DNA from: Myxococcales bacterium
GTDB taxonomy: Bacteria; Myxococcota_A; Polyangia; Haliangiales; Haliangiaceae
Direction: 5' to 3'
NCBI GenBank assembly: GCA_016794525.1
Contig: JAEUJY010000167.1
Location: 62,001-126,000 of the forward strand
Length of the DNA: 64,000 bases
Shown: positions 52,648 through 61,732 of the stretch, piece by piece
Layout: each line of letters opens with the position of its first letter
Position numbering within the stretch: position 1 is the first letter of the stretch
Position numbers and translations under genes: made by a program
Notes under the pieces: model-generated
Told to the model about the DNA's origin: nothing
The model's database searches: none
Seen by the model: only the letters and a program-made list of their open reading frames with translations

Positions 52648-54744
52648 ATGGTGCGAGCAACCGTCGCCGCGCTCGTGCTGTGGGCGACCGTCACCGCGGC
52701 GCGCGCCGACGATGACGCGGCCCGTCAGCTGGGCCAGGCGTTCGCCGCCTACGACGCGGGCGACCTGGCGGGCGCGCGCGCCGCGCTGACCGGTCTGACC
52801 GCCGACCGGCTGGCCAACCCCGACTACCTCTTGTGGCTGCGCGGCCAGATCGCGCTGCTCGACGGCCACCCCGCCGACGCCGCGGTCGACTTCGCCGCGC
52901 TGGCCGCGACGCCCGACTCGCGGTTCGCCCGCGCCGCCGCGTGGCGCGCCGCCGACGCCGCCTGGGAGCAGGGCCAGCGCGCCGACGCCGCCGCCAGCTA
53001 CCAGCGCCTGCGCGCCGCGGCCGACGCCGACGAGTACGCGGATCTCGGCGTCGTCGCGTACCGCATCGCGCTGGCCGCCGGCGACGCCGACCCGGCCCGC
53101 GGCCAGGCCGCGCTGCGCGGGTTCCTGCGCGCCTACCCGACCCACCCGCTGGCCGCCGACGCCGACCGCGCGCTGGCCGTCGCCGGCGTGGCGCCGCGCT
53201 ACTCGGACGACGATCGCATCGAGCGCGCGCAGCGGATGATCAGCGCCCACGCCTGGGACGGCGCGGTGGCCGAGCTGGCGCAGATCGACGCGCGCGCGCC
53301 GCGGGCGATCCGGATCCGCCGCGACTACTGGCTGGGCACCGCGCTGTTCAAGATGCGCCGCCGCTACGCCGACGCCGGCAAGCTGCTGCTCGGCGTCGCC
53401 GACGACATGCGCTCGGCCGAGGCGCTGTTCCACGGCGCGCGGGCGCTGTCGCGCGCCGATCACGACGACGACGCGATCCGCCACTACCGCGAGGTCGTGA
53501 AGCGCTACCCCAAGACCGCGTGGGCCGAGGAGGCGCAGTACCTGACCGGCTGGCTCGAGTTCAACCGCGGCAACTACCGCGCGGCGATCGCGCCGCTGGC
53601 CGAGACCATCCGCCGCTACCCGAAGTCCAAGTGGATGGACGACGCGCTGTGGTTCCTCGGCATGAGCCACTACCTGGTCGGCGACCCGGCGGCGGCGCTG
53701 CCGCACCTCGCGAAGCTGGCGGCGCGGTCGGGCTCGCTCGAGGCCGGCAAGGGCGCCTACTGGCAGGCGCGCGCGCTCGACGCGCTCCACCAGGACGGCG
53801 AGGCCACGCCGATCTACCAGCGCATCGTCGGGCGCTGGCCGTTCTCGTGGTACGCGCTGCTCGCGACCGCGCGGCTGGCCGAGCGCGGCGTGGCGATCGG
53901 CCCGTTCGGGACCTCCACGCCGACGCCGCGCGGCCCGGCGGTCGCCGACGCGATCGATCCCGCGGTCATCGCCGATCCGGCGATCCGCGCGTTCGACGAG
54001 CTGGTCGCGGCGGGGCTGGCGACCGACGCCGGCGTCGATCTGGCGCGGCGCGAGCGCGGCCTGGTCAAGCGCCACCCGCGGCCGCAGGCGCTGGCGGTGC
54101 TGTTCGATCGCTACGGCACCGGCCGCAACTGGTCGCGCCCGTGGAAGCTGGCGATGGCCTACGACGGCGGCGCGCTCGACACGCCGCCCGAGGGGAGCGC
54201 CCGGCGGTTCTGGCTGCACGCGTACCCCGAGGCCTACAAGGATCTGGTCGAGCAGTACCGCCCGCTCGGCGGCAGCCCGCCCTACTACCTCTACGCGATC
54301 ATGCGCAAGGAGAGCGGCTACGACCCCGGCGTGCTGTCGTACGCCGACGCGCAGGGCCTGTTGCAGATGATCCCGGCGACGACGATCCGCGTCGCCAAGC
54401 AACTCGGCCTGACCTACGCGCCGGGTGACCTCTACGCGCCCGAGCTCAACATCCACACCGGCGCCTGGTACATCGGCAAGCTGCTGGCCAAGTTCAACGG
54501 CCAGATCCCGCTCGGCGCCGGCTCGTTCAACAGCGGCCCGCGCCCGGTGATGAAGTGGGTCGAGGCCAACGGCGCGCGGCCGATCGACGAGCTGGTCGAG
54601 CTGGTCAGCTACCAGCAGACCCGCGAGTACATGAAGAAGGTCACCGAGAACTACGCCCGCTACGTCTACCTGTACACCGGGCAGGTCTACACGCAGCCGC
54701 TCACCGTGAACGCGGCGACCGTGCAAGACGATCTGACCTACTGA
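52648..54744 (+). CDS. Soluble lytic transglycosylase (Slt70-like)
   Basis: 698 residues. Signal peptide 'LVLWATVTAARADD'. A long helical TPR-like superhelix (about 25-520) precedes the GH23 catalytic domain, with Glu555 in 'YAIMRKESGYDPG' then 'LLQMIPATTIRVAKQLGLTY' and 'GSFNSGPRPVMKWVE'. It cleaves the MurNAc-GlcNAc bond in peptidoglycan, making 1,6-anhydro ends. It acts in the periplasm in wall turnover, division or insertion of envelope machines. It has its own TATACT box. Confidence 0.93.
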   Translation: MVRATVAALVLWATVTAARADDDAARQLGQAFAAYDAGDLAGARAALTGLTADRLANPDYLLWLRGQIALLDGHPADAAVDFAALAATPDSRFARAAAWRAADAAWEQGQRADAAASYQRLRAAADADEYADLGVVAYRIALAAGDADPARGQAALRGFLRAYPTHPLAADADRALAVAGVAPRYSDDDRIERAQRMISAHAWDGAVAELAQIDARAPRAIRIRRDYWLGTALFKMRRRYADAGKLLLGVADDMRSAEALFHGARALSRADHDDDAIRHYREVVKRYPKTAWAEEAQYLTGWLEFNRGNYRAAIAPLAETIRRYPKSKWMDDALWFLGMSHYLVGDPAAALPHLAKLAARSGSLEAGKGAYWQARALDALHQDGEATPIYQRIVGRWPFSWYALLATARLAERGVAIGPFGTSTPTPRGPAVADAIDPAVIADPAIRAFDELVAAGLATDAGVDLARRERGLVKRHPRPQALAVLFDRYGTGRNWSRPWKLAMAYDGGALDTPPEGSARRFWLHAYPEAYKDLVEQYRPLGGSPPYYLYAIMRKESGYDPGVLSYADAQGLLQMIPATTIRVAKQLGLTYAPGDLYAPELNIHTGAWYIGKLLAKFNGQIPLGAGSFNSGPRPVMKWVEANGARPIDELVELVSYQQTREYMKKVTENYARYVYLYTGQVYTQPLTVNAATVQDDLTY

Positions 54745-54844
54745 GCACCGGCGCGGCGCGCACGCGGGGGAATCGCGGCGCCGCGCGTGACGTTGTTCCG
54801 GCGGCCGATCTATCGTGGGCGTCCAACCGCCCGAGGTGCTCCGC

Positions 54845-55474
54845 ATGCTGCGTCTGTCGCTCGCCACCGTCGCCGTCGCGCTCGTCTCCACCGCCGGCCT
54901 GGCCGCCGCCCACGAGCCAGGTCCGTTCGACGTCGCGCAGGTCGACGTCGCCAAGCCGCTGCCGGCGGGCGTCAAGGCCAAGGGCAAGACCGTCGAGCAG
55001 GTCTGGACCTGGACCGAGGGCGACATGACCACCGCCGGCGCCGCGGTGCTGTCGTCGACCGACACCGTCAAGGGCGGCCGCGTCGTCGCGCGCAAGCTGT
55101 TCGTGCAGTACTACCGGGGCAAGCCCGGCAAGCTCAAGCAGGTGCGGCTGGTGCAGGACGGCGTGCCGACCTGCGAGTACGACGTCGTCGCCCAGTTCGT
55201 GCCCGGCTCGGTGCAGATCACCGACGAGGACACCGACGAGACCTCGGAGCTGACGTTCGCCTACGACGTGACCTGCACCAGCGACGTCAGCCCGTCGACC
55301 CGCAAGCTGCTGGTGCTCGAGGGCCCGGCCAAGCACGCGCTGCGCGGCGAGACCCAGGTCGACGCCGGCGGCGGGCAGATGGTCGGCGGCACCTACAAGC
55401 TCGACGGCTTCAAGAAGGCCGCGCCGCTGCAGGCGCTGGCCGAGGCCGCGTGGAAGGACCTGCTGGGCAAGTAG
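54845..55474 (+). CDS. Exported protein of unknown function
   Basis: 209 residues. Signal peptide 'VAVALVSTAGLAAAHEPG'. The mature part is a beta-rich domain with a central Cys-containing segment ('VTCTSDVSPSTRKLLVLEGP') and a Lys-rich region ('VKAKGKTVEQVWTW'). I do not recognise a family. It lies between the transglycosylase and the beta-helix protein, all on the plus strand, but has its own upstream gap of 100 bp. Confidence 0.7.
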   Translation: MLRLSLATVAVALVSTAGLAAAHEPGPFDVAQVDVAKPLPAGVKAKGKTVEQVWTWTEGDMTTAGAAVLSSTDTVKGGRVVARKLFVQYYRGKPGKLKQVRLVQDGVPTCEYDVVAQFVPGSVQITDEDTDETSELTFAYDVTCTSDVSPSTRKLLVLEGPAKHALRGETQVDAGGGQMVGGTYKLDGFKKAAPLQALAEAAWKDLLGK

Positions 55475-55508
55475 GCCGACGGCCGGCGCGCCCGCCGCGC
55501 CGACCGGG

Positions 55509-55514
55509 TAGGAT
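55509..55514 (+). promoter_or_regulatory. Putative -10 box (TAGGAT)
   Basis: TAGGAT ends 6 nt before the ATG at 55521. No Shine-Dalgarno sequence. Confidence 0.45.
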
Positions 55515-55520
55515 CGCCGG

Positions 55521-56957
55521 ATGCGGCGCTTCGTCCCCGTGCTCGTGCTCGCCCTCGCCCCCGCCGCCCACGCCGGCACCTTCGAGGCCACGCCGGCCGA
55601 CGACCTCGAGGCCAAGATCAACGCGCTGGTCGCCGGCGACGAGCTGATCGTCCACGGCGGGACCTACACGCTGAGCGGCCGCTTCGGGATCTCGCTGGCC
55701 GGCACCGCGGCGGCGCCGATCGTCATCCGCGCCGCCGACGGCGAGCGCCCGGTGATCGATCGGCCGGCCGCCGACCAGAACATCTGGGACCTCGATCGCG
55801 CCGACTACGTGACGATCCGCGGCCTCGAGTTCAAGGGCGGCTCGGCCGGCGTGCGCATCACCGCCGCCGACCACCTGACCATCGAGGACTGCGAGATCCA
55901 CGACACCGCCGACGTCGCGCTGCGCGCCAACGACGGCGGCGCGATCTACCGCAGCCTGCTCATCCGCCACAACCACATCCACGACACCGACGGCACCGGC
56001 GAGGGCATGTACCTCGGCTGCAACAGCAACGCCTGCCGCGTGCTCGACAGCGTCATCGAGCGCAACCACGTCCACCACACCAACGGCCCGACGGTGGCGC
56101 AGGGCGATGGCATCGAGCTCAAGGAGGGCAGCGCCGGCAACGTCATCCGCGACAACGTCATCCACGACACCAAGTACCCGTGCATCCTGACCTACGCCAC
56201 CGTCGGCAACGGCGGGCCGAACGTGATCGAGGGCAACGCGCTGTGGGGCTGCGGCGACCACGCGATCCAGTCGGCGGCCGACGCGATCATCCGCAACAAC
56301 CTGATCCTCGGCTCGGTGGCCAACGGCATCGCGATGCAGCCGCACCAGGCCGGCACGCCGGCCAACCTGGTGGTCGTCCACAACACCGTGCTGCACGCGA
56401 CCAACGACGCGATCCGCGTCAGCGGCATCACCGGCGCGGTGACGATCGCCAACAACGCGCTGTACGCGCAGGCCGGCAACGCGATCGCCGCCAGCGGCAC
56501 GCTGGCCGGCCTGGTCGTCGCCGGCAACCGCGGCGTCGGCGCGACGAGCGGCGTCAGCGGCGGCTTCACCGCGTCGACGCTCGACGGCGATCTGGTCAGC
56601 GGCAGCTACGCCGGCGCGCCGCCGATGGACCTGTTCCCGCGCGACGGCTCCAGCTTGATCGGCGCCGGCGATCCCGCGCACGCGGTGGCGATCGACTTCA
56701 ACGGCGTGGCCCGCGGCGCCAGCGTCGACGTCGGCGCCTACGCGTTCGCGGCCGGCGGCAACCCCGGCTGGCAGCTGGCGGCGGACTTCAAGGGCTTCCC
56801 GGTGGGCGGCGGTGACACCGACGCGGGCGTCGACGGCGGCGGTGGCGGCGAGGCCGGCGGGTGCTGCCAGACCGGCGCGACGCCGGCCGCGCCCGTCGGG
56901 CTGGGCGCGCTGGTGGCGCTGGCGCTACGGCGGCGACGCCGCGCGCGGGTCAGCTGA
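55521..56957 (+). CDS. Right-handed beta-helix protein with MYXO-CTERM-like anchor
   Basis: 478 residues. Signal peptide 'LVLALAPAAHAG'. A parallel beta-helix (about 30-420) with PbH1-type coils ('GLEFKGGSAGVRITAADHLT', 'HNHIHDTDGTGEGMYLGCNS') as in polysaccharide lyases and adhesins. The C-terminus has a Gly/Asp linker, 'GGCCQTG', a hydrophobic helix and 'RRRRR', matching the MYXO-CTERM sorting signal that a myxosortase trims. It is thus probably displayed on the cell surface. It ends 8 nt inside the convergent ExoD gene. No catalytic residues were identified. Confidence 0.85.
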   Translation: MRRFVPVLVLALAPAAHAGTFEATPADDLEAKINALVAGDELIVHGGTYTLSGRFGISLAGTAAAPIVIRAADGERPVIDRPAADQNIWDLDRADYVTIRGLEFKGGSAGVRITAADHLTIEDCEIHDTADVALRANDGGAIYRSLLIRHNHIHDTDGTGEGMYLGCNSNACRVLDSVIERNHVHHTNGPTVAQGDGIELKEGSAGNVIRDNVIHDTKYPCILTYATVGNGGPNVIEGNALWGCGDHAIQSAADAIIRNNLILGSVANGIAMQPHQAGTPANLVVVHNTVLHATNDAIRVSGITGAVTIANNALYAQAGNAIAASGTLAGLVVAGNRGVGATSGVSGGFTASTLDGDLVSGSYAGAPPMDLFPRDGSSLIGAGDPAHAVAIDFNGVARGASVDVGAYAFAAGGNPGWQLAADFKGFPVGGGDTDAGVDGGGGGEAGGCCQTGATPAAPVGLGALVALALRRRRRARVS

Positions 56958-57687
56958 TCCCGATCCAGCGCGCCAGCGGCGCCAGCGCGGCCGACACCAC
57001 CTGCCATGCGGCGATCGCGAGCACGACGTGGGCCAGCGCCATGACGTGGCCGATCACCATCAAGAGGCCGTCCTTCTCGAGCAGGCCGATGCCGTAGATC
57101 AGGACCGGCACGATGAACACCAGGTTCGAGCCGGGGATCGGCAGCGGCAGCGCGAGGCCGGCGCCGAGGATCACCAGGCCCAGCCCCACCATCGCGAGCG
57201 CCGGGCCAGCGGTCAGCGCGCCGCCGCGCTCGCGCACCAGGTGGCTCATCCAGCCGGTCGCCCGCCGCAGCCACCGGGCGATCCTCGTCAGCGCCGCCGC
57301 CGACAGCGCGACCCGCCGGATCCGCGCCGGCAGCCACGGCCGGGTGCGCCCGATCAGCAGCTGCGCGCCGACGAACACGATCGCCACGCCGAACGGCGTC
57401 GACATGCCGACGAACGGGATCGCGGTCAGCGCCAGGAGCGCGATCACGAAGCCGAAGCCGGCGCTGGCGGTGGCGTCGAGGATCTCGGCGATCGTCAGGC
57501 CGTCGGCGCTGTCGATCACCACCGCGTCGCCGGGGGAGATCGTCGCCGCGGCCGGCGGCACCGCGGGCGTCGCGGCCGCCCTGGCCGCGCGGCGCTCCTC
57601 GGCGGTCGCGACCAACGCCGCCAGCAGCGCCGACAGCCGCAGCTGCGTCGGCGAGCTGATGTGCACCGGTTCGGGATCCGCCGCCAC
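56950..57687 (-). CDS. ExoD-type exopolysaccharide synthesis membrane protein
   Basis: 245 residues from a GTG at 57687 (the start is uncertain; coding character is clear from about residue 55). Membrane helices and ExoD motifs such as 'AIPFVGMSTPFGVAIVFVGA' and 'PLPIPGSNLVFIVPVLIYGI' are present. ExoD acts, by an unknown mechanism, in surface polysaccharide production in rhizobia. It converges with the beta-helix gene, overlapping by 8 nt. Confidence 0.8.
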   Translation of the reverse strand: MAADPEPVHISSPTQLRLSALLAALVATAEERRAARAAATPAVPPAAATISPGDAVVIDSADGLTIAEILDATASAGFGFVIALLALTAIPFVGMSTPFGVAIVFVGAQLLIGRTRPWLPARIRRVALSAAALTRIARWLRRATGWMSHLVRERGGALTAGPALAMVGLGLVILGAGLALPLPIPGSNLVFIVPVLIYGIGLLEKDGLLMVIGHVMALAHVVLAIAAWQVVSAALAPLARWIGIS

Positions 57688-57744
57688 GCGATCAGTGTGC
57701 CTCGCGCCCCGGGTGCCGCCAAGCGCAGCGCGGGCGAGCTGCGG

Positions 57745-59376
57745 TCAGAACCCGTGCGCCGCGAGGCCGGCGCGGATCTCGCCGGGCCGGTTGGCGATGT
57801 AGCTGGCGGTCTCGGCGTTCTTGTCGGCGAAGTCCGAGGCGTCGAACTCGCGGCCGGGCGCGGTCGCCAGCATCGGCGTGAGCTGCGCGACGATCCGTTG
57901 CCGCGCCGCCTCGAGCTGCATCGCCTCGAACACGTCGAGCGCCTCGCGCAGCCGCGCCGCGAACGCCGCGCGGCACGGCGCCTCGGCCATGCACCGGGTC
58001 GCGACGCGCCCGGTCGGGCTCCACTCGTCGACGGTGCCGGCCTGGAACGTCTGGTCGAGGCCGCTGGGGAGGATGGTCCAGCGGTCGTCGGACGGGTCGT
58101 GGTAGACGCGGTAGTTGTTGACGATGCGGTAGCTGTAGCCGTCCCAGTGCGACAGCAGCGCCTCGACGGCCCACATCGACAGGTAGCGATCGAAGTCGAG
58201 GATCTGCGTGACCGCAGGGTAGAAGCCACCGACCGGCAGCGCGTCGAGCCGCGCGATCAGCGCGCGCAGCGGCGCGTAGTCCTGGGGGTCGGCGTCGGGG
58301 GCCGGGGTGCCGTCACAGACGTCGGGGTGGAACTCGCGGGTCAGGCAACCGCTGTCGTCGTCGCGGATGTTGCCGGCCTCGAGCTGGCACCAGTACGTGC
58401 CCTCGTACAGCATCCCCTGGTTCGAGCCGAAGTGGCGGGCCAGGAAGCGGCGGTCGACGGTCTCGACGTGCAGGTAGTGGCCGAGCAGCGCGCCGTTGAG
58501 CAGCACCCGCACCGGCACCGCGCGCGGCGCCGGCACGCCCATCCGGCGGAACAGCGGGTAGGCCAGGCGCTCGTGGGTCAGGCTCTTGTCCTGCACCATG
58601 TTGTTGAGCGTCAGCCCGGCCAGGCCGCCGATGCGGCGATCGCTGGGACAGCCGGCCACCGCGGGGTCGTCCCAGTCGAACGCGATCTTCAGGCCGGCCT
58701 TCTCGTCGAGGCGCCGCGCCGAGCCGCAGCCGCCCTTCACCTTGACGCCGACGCCGGTGTAGGTGACGCCGAGGTAGGTGACGTCGCCGCCGTAGTAGTC
58801 GCGCTCGTACGGCACGCAGCCGGGCGGCTCGGCCTGGGCGTCGATCGCCGCGTAGCTGGCCGGCGGCAGCGTGACCTCGACGTCGCGCACGACCAGGTCG
58901 TCGAACACCACCGCCGAGCCGTCGTCGGTCCGGAACGCCACGCCGGCGCTCCACGGCCCGGTGGCCTCGCAGCCGTCGGGGCTGCGGGTGGTCTGGCGGG
59001 CGCGCACCAGGTGATCGCGCCACGGCTCGAGCTGGCCGATCACCGCCGCCGGCCCTTCGTAGGTACCGAGCCCCAGCACGATCGGCGGCGGGTGCGGCGA
59101 CGTCACCGCGTACGCCCACACACGCTCGCGCGGCGTGCCGTCGGGGTTGACCGTCCACACCTCGTAGTCGGTGGTCGCCAGCAGGTCGCCGTCGGGATCG
59201 AGCGGCGCGCTGACGTCGATCACCATGTCGGCGGCGGTGACGTCGATCCGCCCCGCGGCGTTGGTGAACACGGTCGGCGCCAGCGGCCCGGCCTCGCCGG
59301 CGCAGAGATCGGGGAGCCGCGGCGGATCGGCGCACGCCGCCAGCGCGGCGAACACGAGCAACGAGGCGCGACCCAT
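57745..59376 (-). CDS. CotH-family lipoprotein kinase
   Basis: 543 residues. Lipoprotein signal 'LLVFAALAACADPPR'. An N-terminal beta domain precedes the CotH domain: 'VTYTGVGVKVKGGCGSARRL' (the usual Gly-rich start with a Lys), 'YGLH'-like 'LLGHYLHVETVD', 'HWDGYSYRIVNNYRVYHDPS' and 'WTILPSGLDQTF' carry the Asp/Asn residues that bind ATP-Mg in this atypical kinase. CotH proteins phosphorylate proteins or other ligands outside the cell. Target unknown. The ATG at 59376 follows TACGCT by 7 nt. Confidence 0.88.
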   Translation of the reverse strand: MGRASLLVFAALAACADPPRLPDLCAGEAGPLAPTVFTNAAGRIDVTAADMVIDVSAPLDPDGDLLATTDYEVWTVNPDGTPRERVWAYAVTSPHPPPIVLGLGTYEGPAAVIGQLEPWRDHLVRARQTTRSPDGCEATGPWSAGVAFRTDDGSAVVFDDLVVRDVEVTLPPASYAAIDAQAEPPGCVPYERDYYGGDVTYLGVTYTGVGVKVKGGCGSARRLDEKAGLKIAFDWDDPAVAGCPSDRRIGGLAGLTLNNMVQDKSLTHERLAYPLFRRMGVPAPRAVPVRVLLNGALLGHYLHVETVDRRFLARHFGSNQGMLYEGTYWCQLEAGNIRDDDSGCLTREFHPDVCDGTPAPDADPQDYAPLRALIARLDALPVGGFYPAVTQILDFDRYLSMWAVEALLSHWDGYSYRIVNNYRVYHDPSDDRWTILPSGLDQTFQAGTVDEWSPTGRVATRCMAEAPCRAAFAARLREALDVFEAMQLEAARQRIVAQLTPMLATAPGREFDASDFADKNAETASYIANRPGEIRAGLAAHGF

Positions 59377-59383
59377 CACGACC

Positions 59384-59389
59384 AGCGTA
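59384..59389 (-). promoter_or_regulatory. Putative -10 box (TACGCT) of the CotH gene
   Basis: TACGCT ends 7 nt before the ATG at 59376. A GTG 3 nt earlier is a weaker start choice. Confidence 0.45.
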
Positions 59390-59420
59390 ACGCAGATCGC
59401 CCGTCCCGCGGGGGCGCTGT

Positions 59421-59426
59421 TACACT
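59421..59426 (+). promoter_or_regulatory. Putative -10 box (TACACT)
   Basis: TACACT ends 6 nt before the ATG at 59433, opposite the box of the CotH gene. Confidence 0.5.
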
Positions 59427-59432
59427 GCGTCG

Positions 59433-60203
59433 ATGCGACGTGCGTTCATCCTGCTGGCGGTGCTGGCCGCGTGCTCGGCCGACGACCCCACGTTCACCGA
59501 CGTCGTCGACGCCCCGCCGGTGGCGATCGACGCCGGCGCGGCCGACGCCCTCGACGTCGACGCGATCGCGGTCGACGGCGGCCCGCCCCCCGGCTTCGGC
59601 ATGGTCAGCGGCCAGTGCGGCGTGCTGACGCTGGCCGAGCTCGACGGCACCACCCCGCTGTGGTTCGGCGGCGAGTTCACGTTCGACAACCGCTTCGACG
59701 ACCCGGCCGAGCGCGACCAGCTCACGCTCGGCGGCCAGCACATCATCTCGGTGCCCAACGCCGGCGGCAGCTCGGTCTTGTCCGAGGTGTTCGCGTTCGA
59801 GTGGCTGGCCCGCTGCGAGGGGGCGACGCTGCTCAAGACCGAGACCGAGATCGTCTACGACGTGGTCGGCAAGAAGGCCGACATCCTGGTCGAGATCGAC
59901 GGCCGCAAGGTCGGCGTGTCGGTGACGCGGGCGATGACCTTCCCGATCGGCAACCCCTACACGCTGGCCGACGCGACGGCGCTGTTCGACCGCAAGCTCG
60001 ACGACATCCAGCTGGCCACCACTCAGGTGTCGGCCGCCGACCGCTGGACCAAGCAGATGGTCGTGGCGCTGGCCATCGACGCCCAGCACGCCCAGGTCGC
60101 GATGCAGGCGTGGCAGATGCTCGACGCGGCCACCCGCGACGACACGATCCTGATCGTCCCGGTCACCAACGGCGACGACCTGTTCATCTACACGAACATG
60201 TAG
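59433..60203 (+). CDS. Lipoprotein with a restriction-fold-like segment
   Basis: 256 residues. Signal 'ILLAVLAACSADDP' and an Asp/Ala linker mark a lipoprotein. In the C-terminal half, 'ADILVEIDGRKVGVSVTRAM' has the order (Asp, acidic, Val-x-Val-x-basic) seen in PD-(D/E)xK folds, with Arg in place of the Lys. This may be a non-catalytic or unusual member, or chance. The protein ends in 'NGDDLFIYTNM'. A hairpin sits on its stop codon. Function unknown. Confidence 0.7.
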   Translation: MRRAFILLAVLAACSADDPTFTDVVDAPPVAIDAGAADALDVDAIAVDGGPPPGFGMVSGQCGVLTLAELDGTTPLWFGGEFTFDNRFDDPAERDQLTLGGQHIISVPNAGGSSVLSEVFAFEWLARCEGATLLKTETEIVYDVVGKKADILVEIDGRKVGVSVTRAMTFPIGNPYTLADATALFDRKLDDIQLATTQVSAADRWTKQMVVALAIDAQHAQVAMQAWQMLDAATRDDTILIVPVTNGDDLFIYTNM

Positions 60204-60222
60204 GGGCTCGTCGCCGAGCCCC
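60203..60222 (+). terminator. Perfect 8-bp hairpin at the stop codon
   Basis: GGGGCTCG-TCGC-CGAGCCCC begins on the last base of the stop codon. No T-run follows. It is a possible intrinsic terminator or stability element. Confidence 0.5.
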
Positions 60223-60314
60223 CGCGATCCCCGCGACGCGAGACGGGACCGGCTGCCCCGACCGACGAGCCCCGGCGATCCGGCGGCGTCAGACCGGGGT
60301 GCCAAGGTCCCCGG

Positions 60315-61064
60315 GTGCTGGTCGAAACGCCCTCGCCTGTCCCGCCCTCGCCCGTGACCGCCGCGCCCGCCGCGGCCGGCTCGGGTCCCGTCGTGGCGCC
60401 GAAGAAGGCCGTCGACGACAGCCTGGGCACGATCTTCATCGGCATCGCCGGGATGATCGGCGCCGGCAAGTCGACGCTGGCCACCGCGCTGGGCGGCCAC
60501 CTCGGCATCGACGTCCACTACGAGCCGGTCGCCGACAACGAGTACCTGGCCGACTTCTACCGCGACACCGCGCGCTACTCGTTCGCGATGCAGGTGTACC
60601 TGCTCAACCGCCGGTTCCAGCAGCACCAGGAGATCATCTGGCGCGGCCGGTCGGCGGTGCAGGACCGCACGATCTACGAGGACTCGATCTTCGCCAAGAT
60701 GCTGGCGGCGACCGGGTTGATGGACGAGCGCGACTACCGCACCTACCAGCAGCTGTTCCGGCACATGTCGAACTTCATGTGCAAGCCGAGCTGCATCATC
60801 TACCTCGACGTGTCGCCGCAGAGCTCGCTCGAGCGCATCAAGATGCGCAGCCGCGACGTCGAGGCGACGATCAAGCTCGAGTACCTCGAGGCGCTGTACG
60901 AGGGCTACCAGGAGTTCGTGCAGTCGATCTCCAAGGTGGTGCCGGTCATCCGCGTCGACTACGACCGGTTCGCCACCGCCGAGGAGATGGCCGACGTGAT
61001 CCGCCGCGAGTACCTCGACGTCAGCTTCCTGCGCCAGGCCACGCGGTTCGATCCGACCCGGTAG
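60315..61064 (+). CDS. Deoxynucleoside kinase-type protein
   Basis: 249 residues from a GTG at 60315; the first 35 are low-complexity Pro/Ala/Val and the true start could be later. The kinase core begins at 'IFIGIAGMIGAGKSTLATAL' (P-loop). 'SAVQDRTIYEDSIFAKML' holds the DR-type motif and 'RIKMRSRDVE' the LID arginines of deoxynucleoside kinases, which phosphorylate deoxynucleosides for nucleotide salvage. Specificity cannot be told from sequence alone. Confidence 0.88.
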   Translation: MLVETPSPVPPSPVTAAPAAAGSGPVVAPKKAVDDSLGTIFIGIAGMIGAGKSTLATALGGHLGIDVHYEPVADNEYLADFYRDTARYSFAMQVYLLNRRFQQHQEIIWRGRSAVQDRTIYEDSIFAKMLAATGLMDERDYRTYQQLFRHMSNFMCKPSCIIYLDVSPQSSLERIKMRSRDVEATIKLEYLEALYEGYQEFVQSISKVVPVIRVDYDRFATAEEMADVIRREYLDVSFLRQATRFDPTR

Positions 61065-61111
61065 CCGCCAGCGCCCACGCCGCGGCGCGGCGGGTGCATC
61101 ATCGGCGGGAG

Positions 61112-61729
61112 ATGTCGCCGCGCCTCGCCATCGCCAGCGCCCTGCTCCTCACCGCCTGCGCCTCGCCGCCGTCGCGCGGCGGTCCCCAGCACCCGCGCTG
61201 GCAGTCGATCGGTGGCGGCCCCGCGGCGGATCGCCTGATCGTCGGCAACCGCTACGACCCGACCGGCCGCGTCGACGGCTACTTCTAGGGCGACCGGCGG
61301 ATCTCGCTGGACGAGTTCTTGCGGCTGGCCGGGCACGCGGCGGACGCCGATCGCATGCGGCGGCGAGCCGTCATCCGCCAGACGCTGATGGCCACCGGCG
61401 CCGTGATCCTGGTGGGCGGGTTGGTCTACGCGTTCACCGGGGAGACCGACTGTCCCCACGGCTCGGTCGCGGAGGTCGACGCCTGCAACGACGCGCACAA
61501 CGCACGACGGGTCCGCGGCGGCCTGATCGGCGGCGGGGGCGCGATCGTGGCGACCACGGGCTGGTTGATCGGGACCGGCCGACCGGCCAACACCGAGCTG
61601 TCGTACTGGGCCGCGACGTACAACCGCGAGCACGGCATCCCGCCGATCACCCTCCCGCCGAGCTCGACCGCGGTGCACATCCGCGCGACCGGCAGCGGCG
61701 CGCAGCTGGTGGTCGCCGGCCGCTTCTGA
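61112..61729 (+). pseudogene. Lipoprotein gene interrupted by one in-frame TAG
   Basis: A single frame runs from ATG 61112 to the TGA at 61727-61729, broken only by TAG at 61286-61288. Before the stop: a lipoprotein signal ('ASALLLTACASPP') and 'VGNRYDPTGRVDGYF'. After it, coding continues without shift: 'GDRRISLDEFLRLAGHAADA', two membrane segments and a C-terminal domain. The simplest reading is a recent nonsense mutation (for example Tyr, Gln or Trp codon to TAG) or a sequencing error. Intact, it would be a 205-residue lipoprotein of unknown family. Confidence 0.75.
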
Positions 61730-61732
61730 ACG

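Noticed and set aside
60315-60420. First 35 codons of the deoxynucleoside kinase as a signal peptide
   Set aside because: Pro/Ala/Val-rich but without a basic start plus hydrophobic core; more likely a disordered extension or a wrongly early start.
61319-61729. Independent gene starting at TTG 61319
   Set aside because: The frame is continuous with the upstream lipoprotein frame apart from one TAG, so a broken single gene is simpler than two genes.
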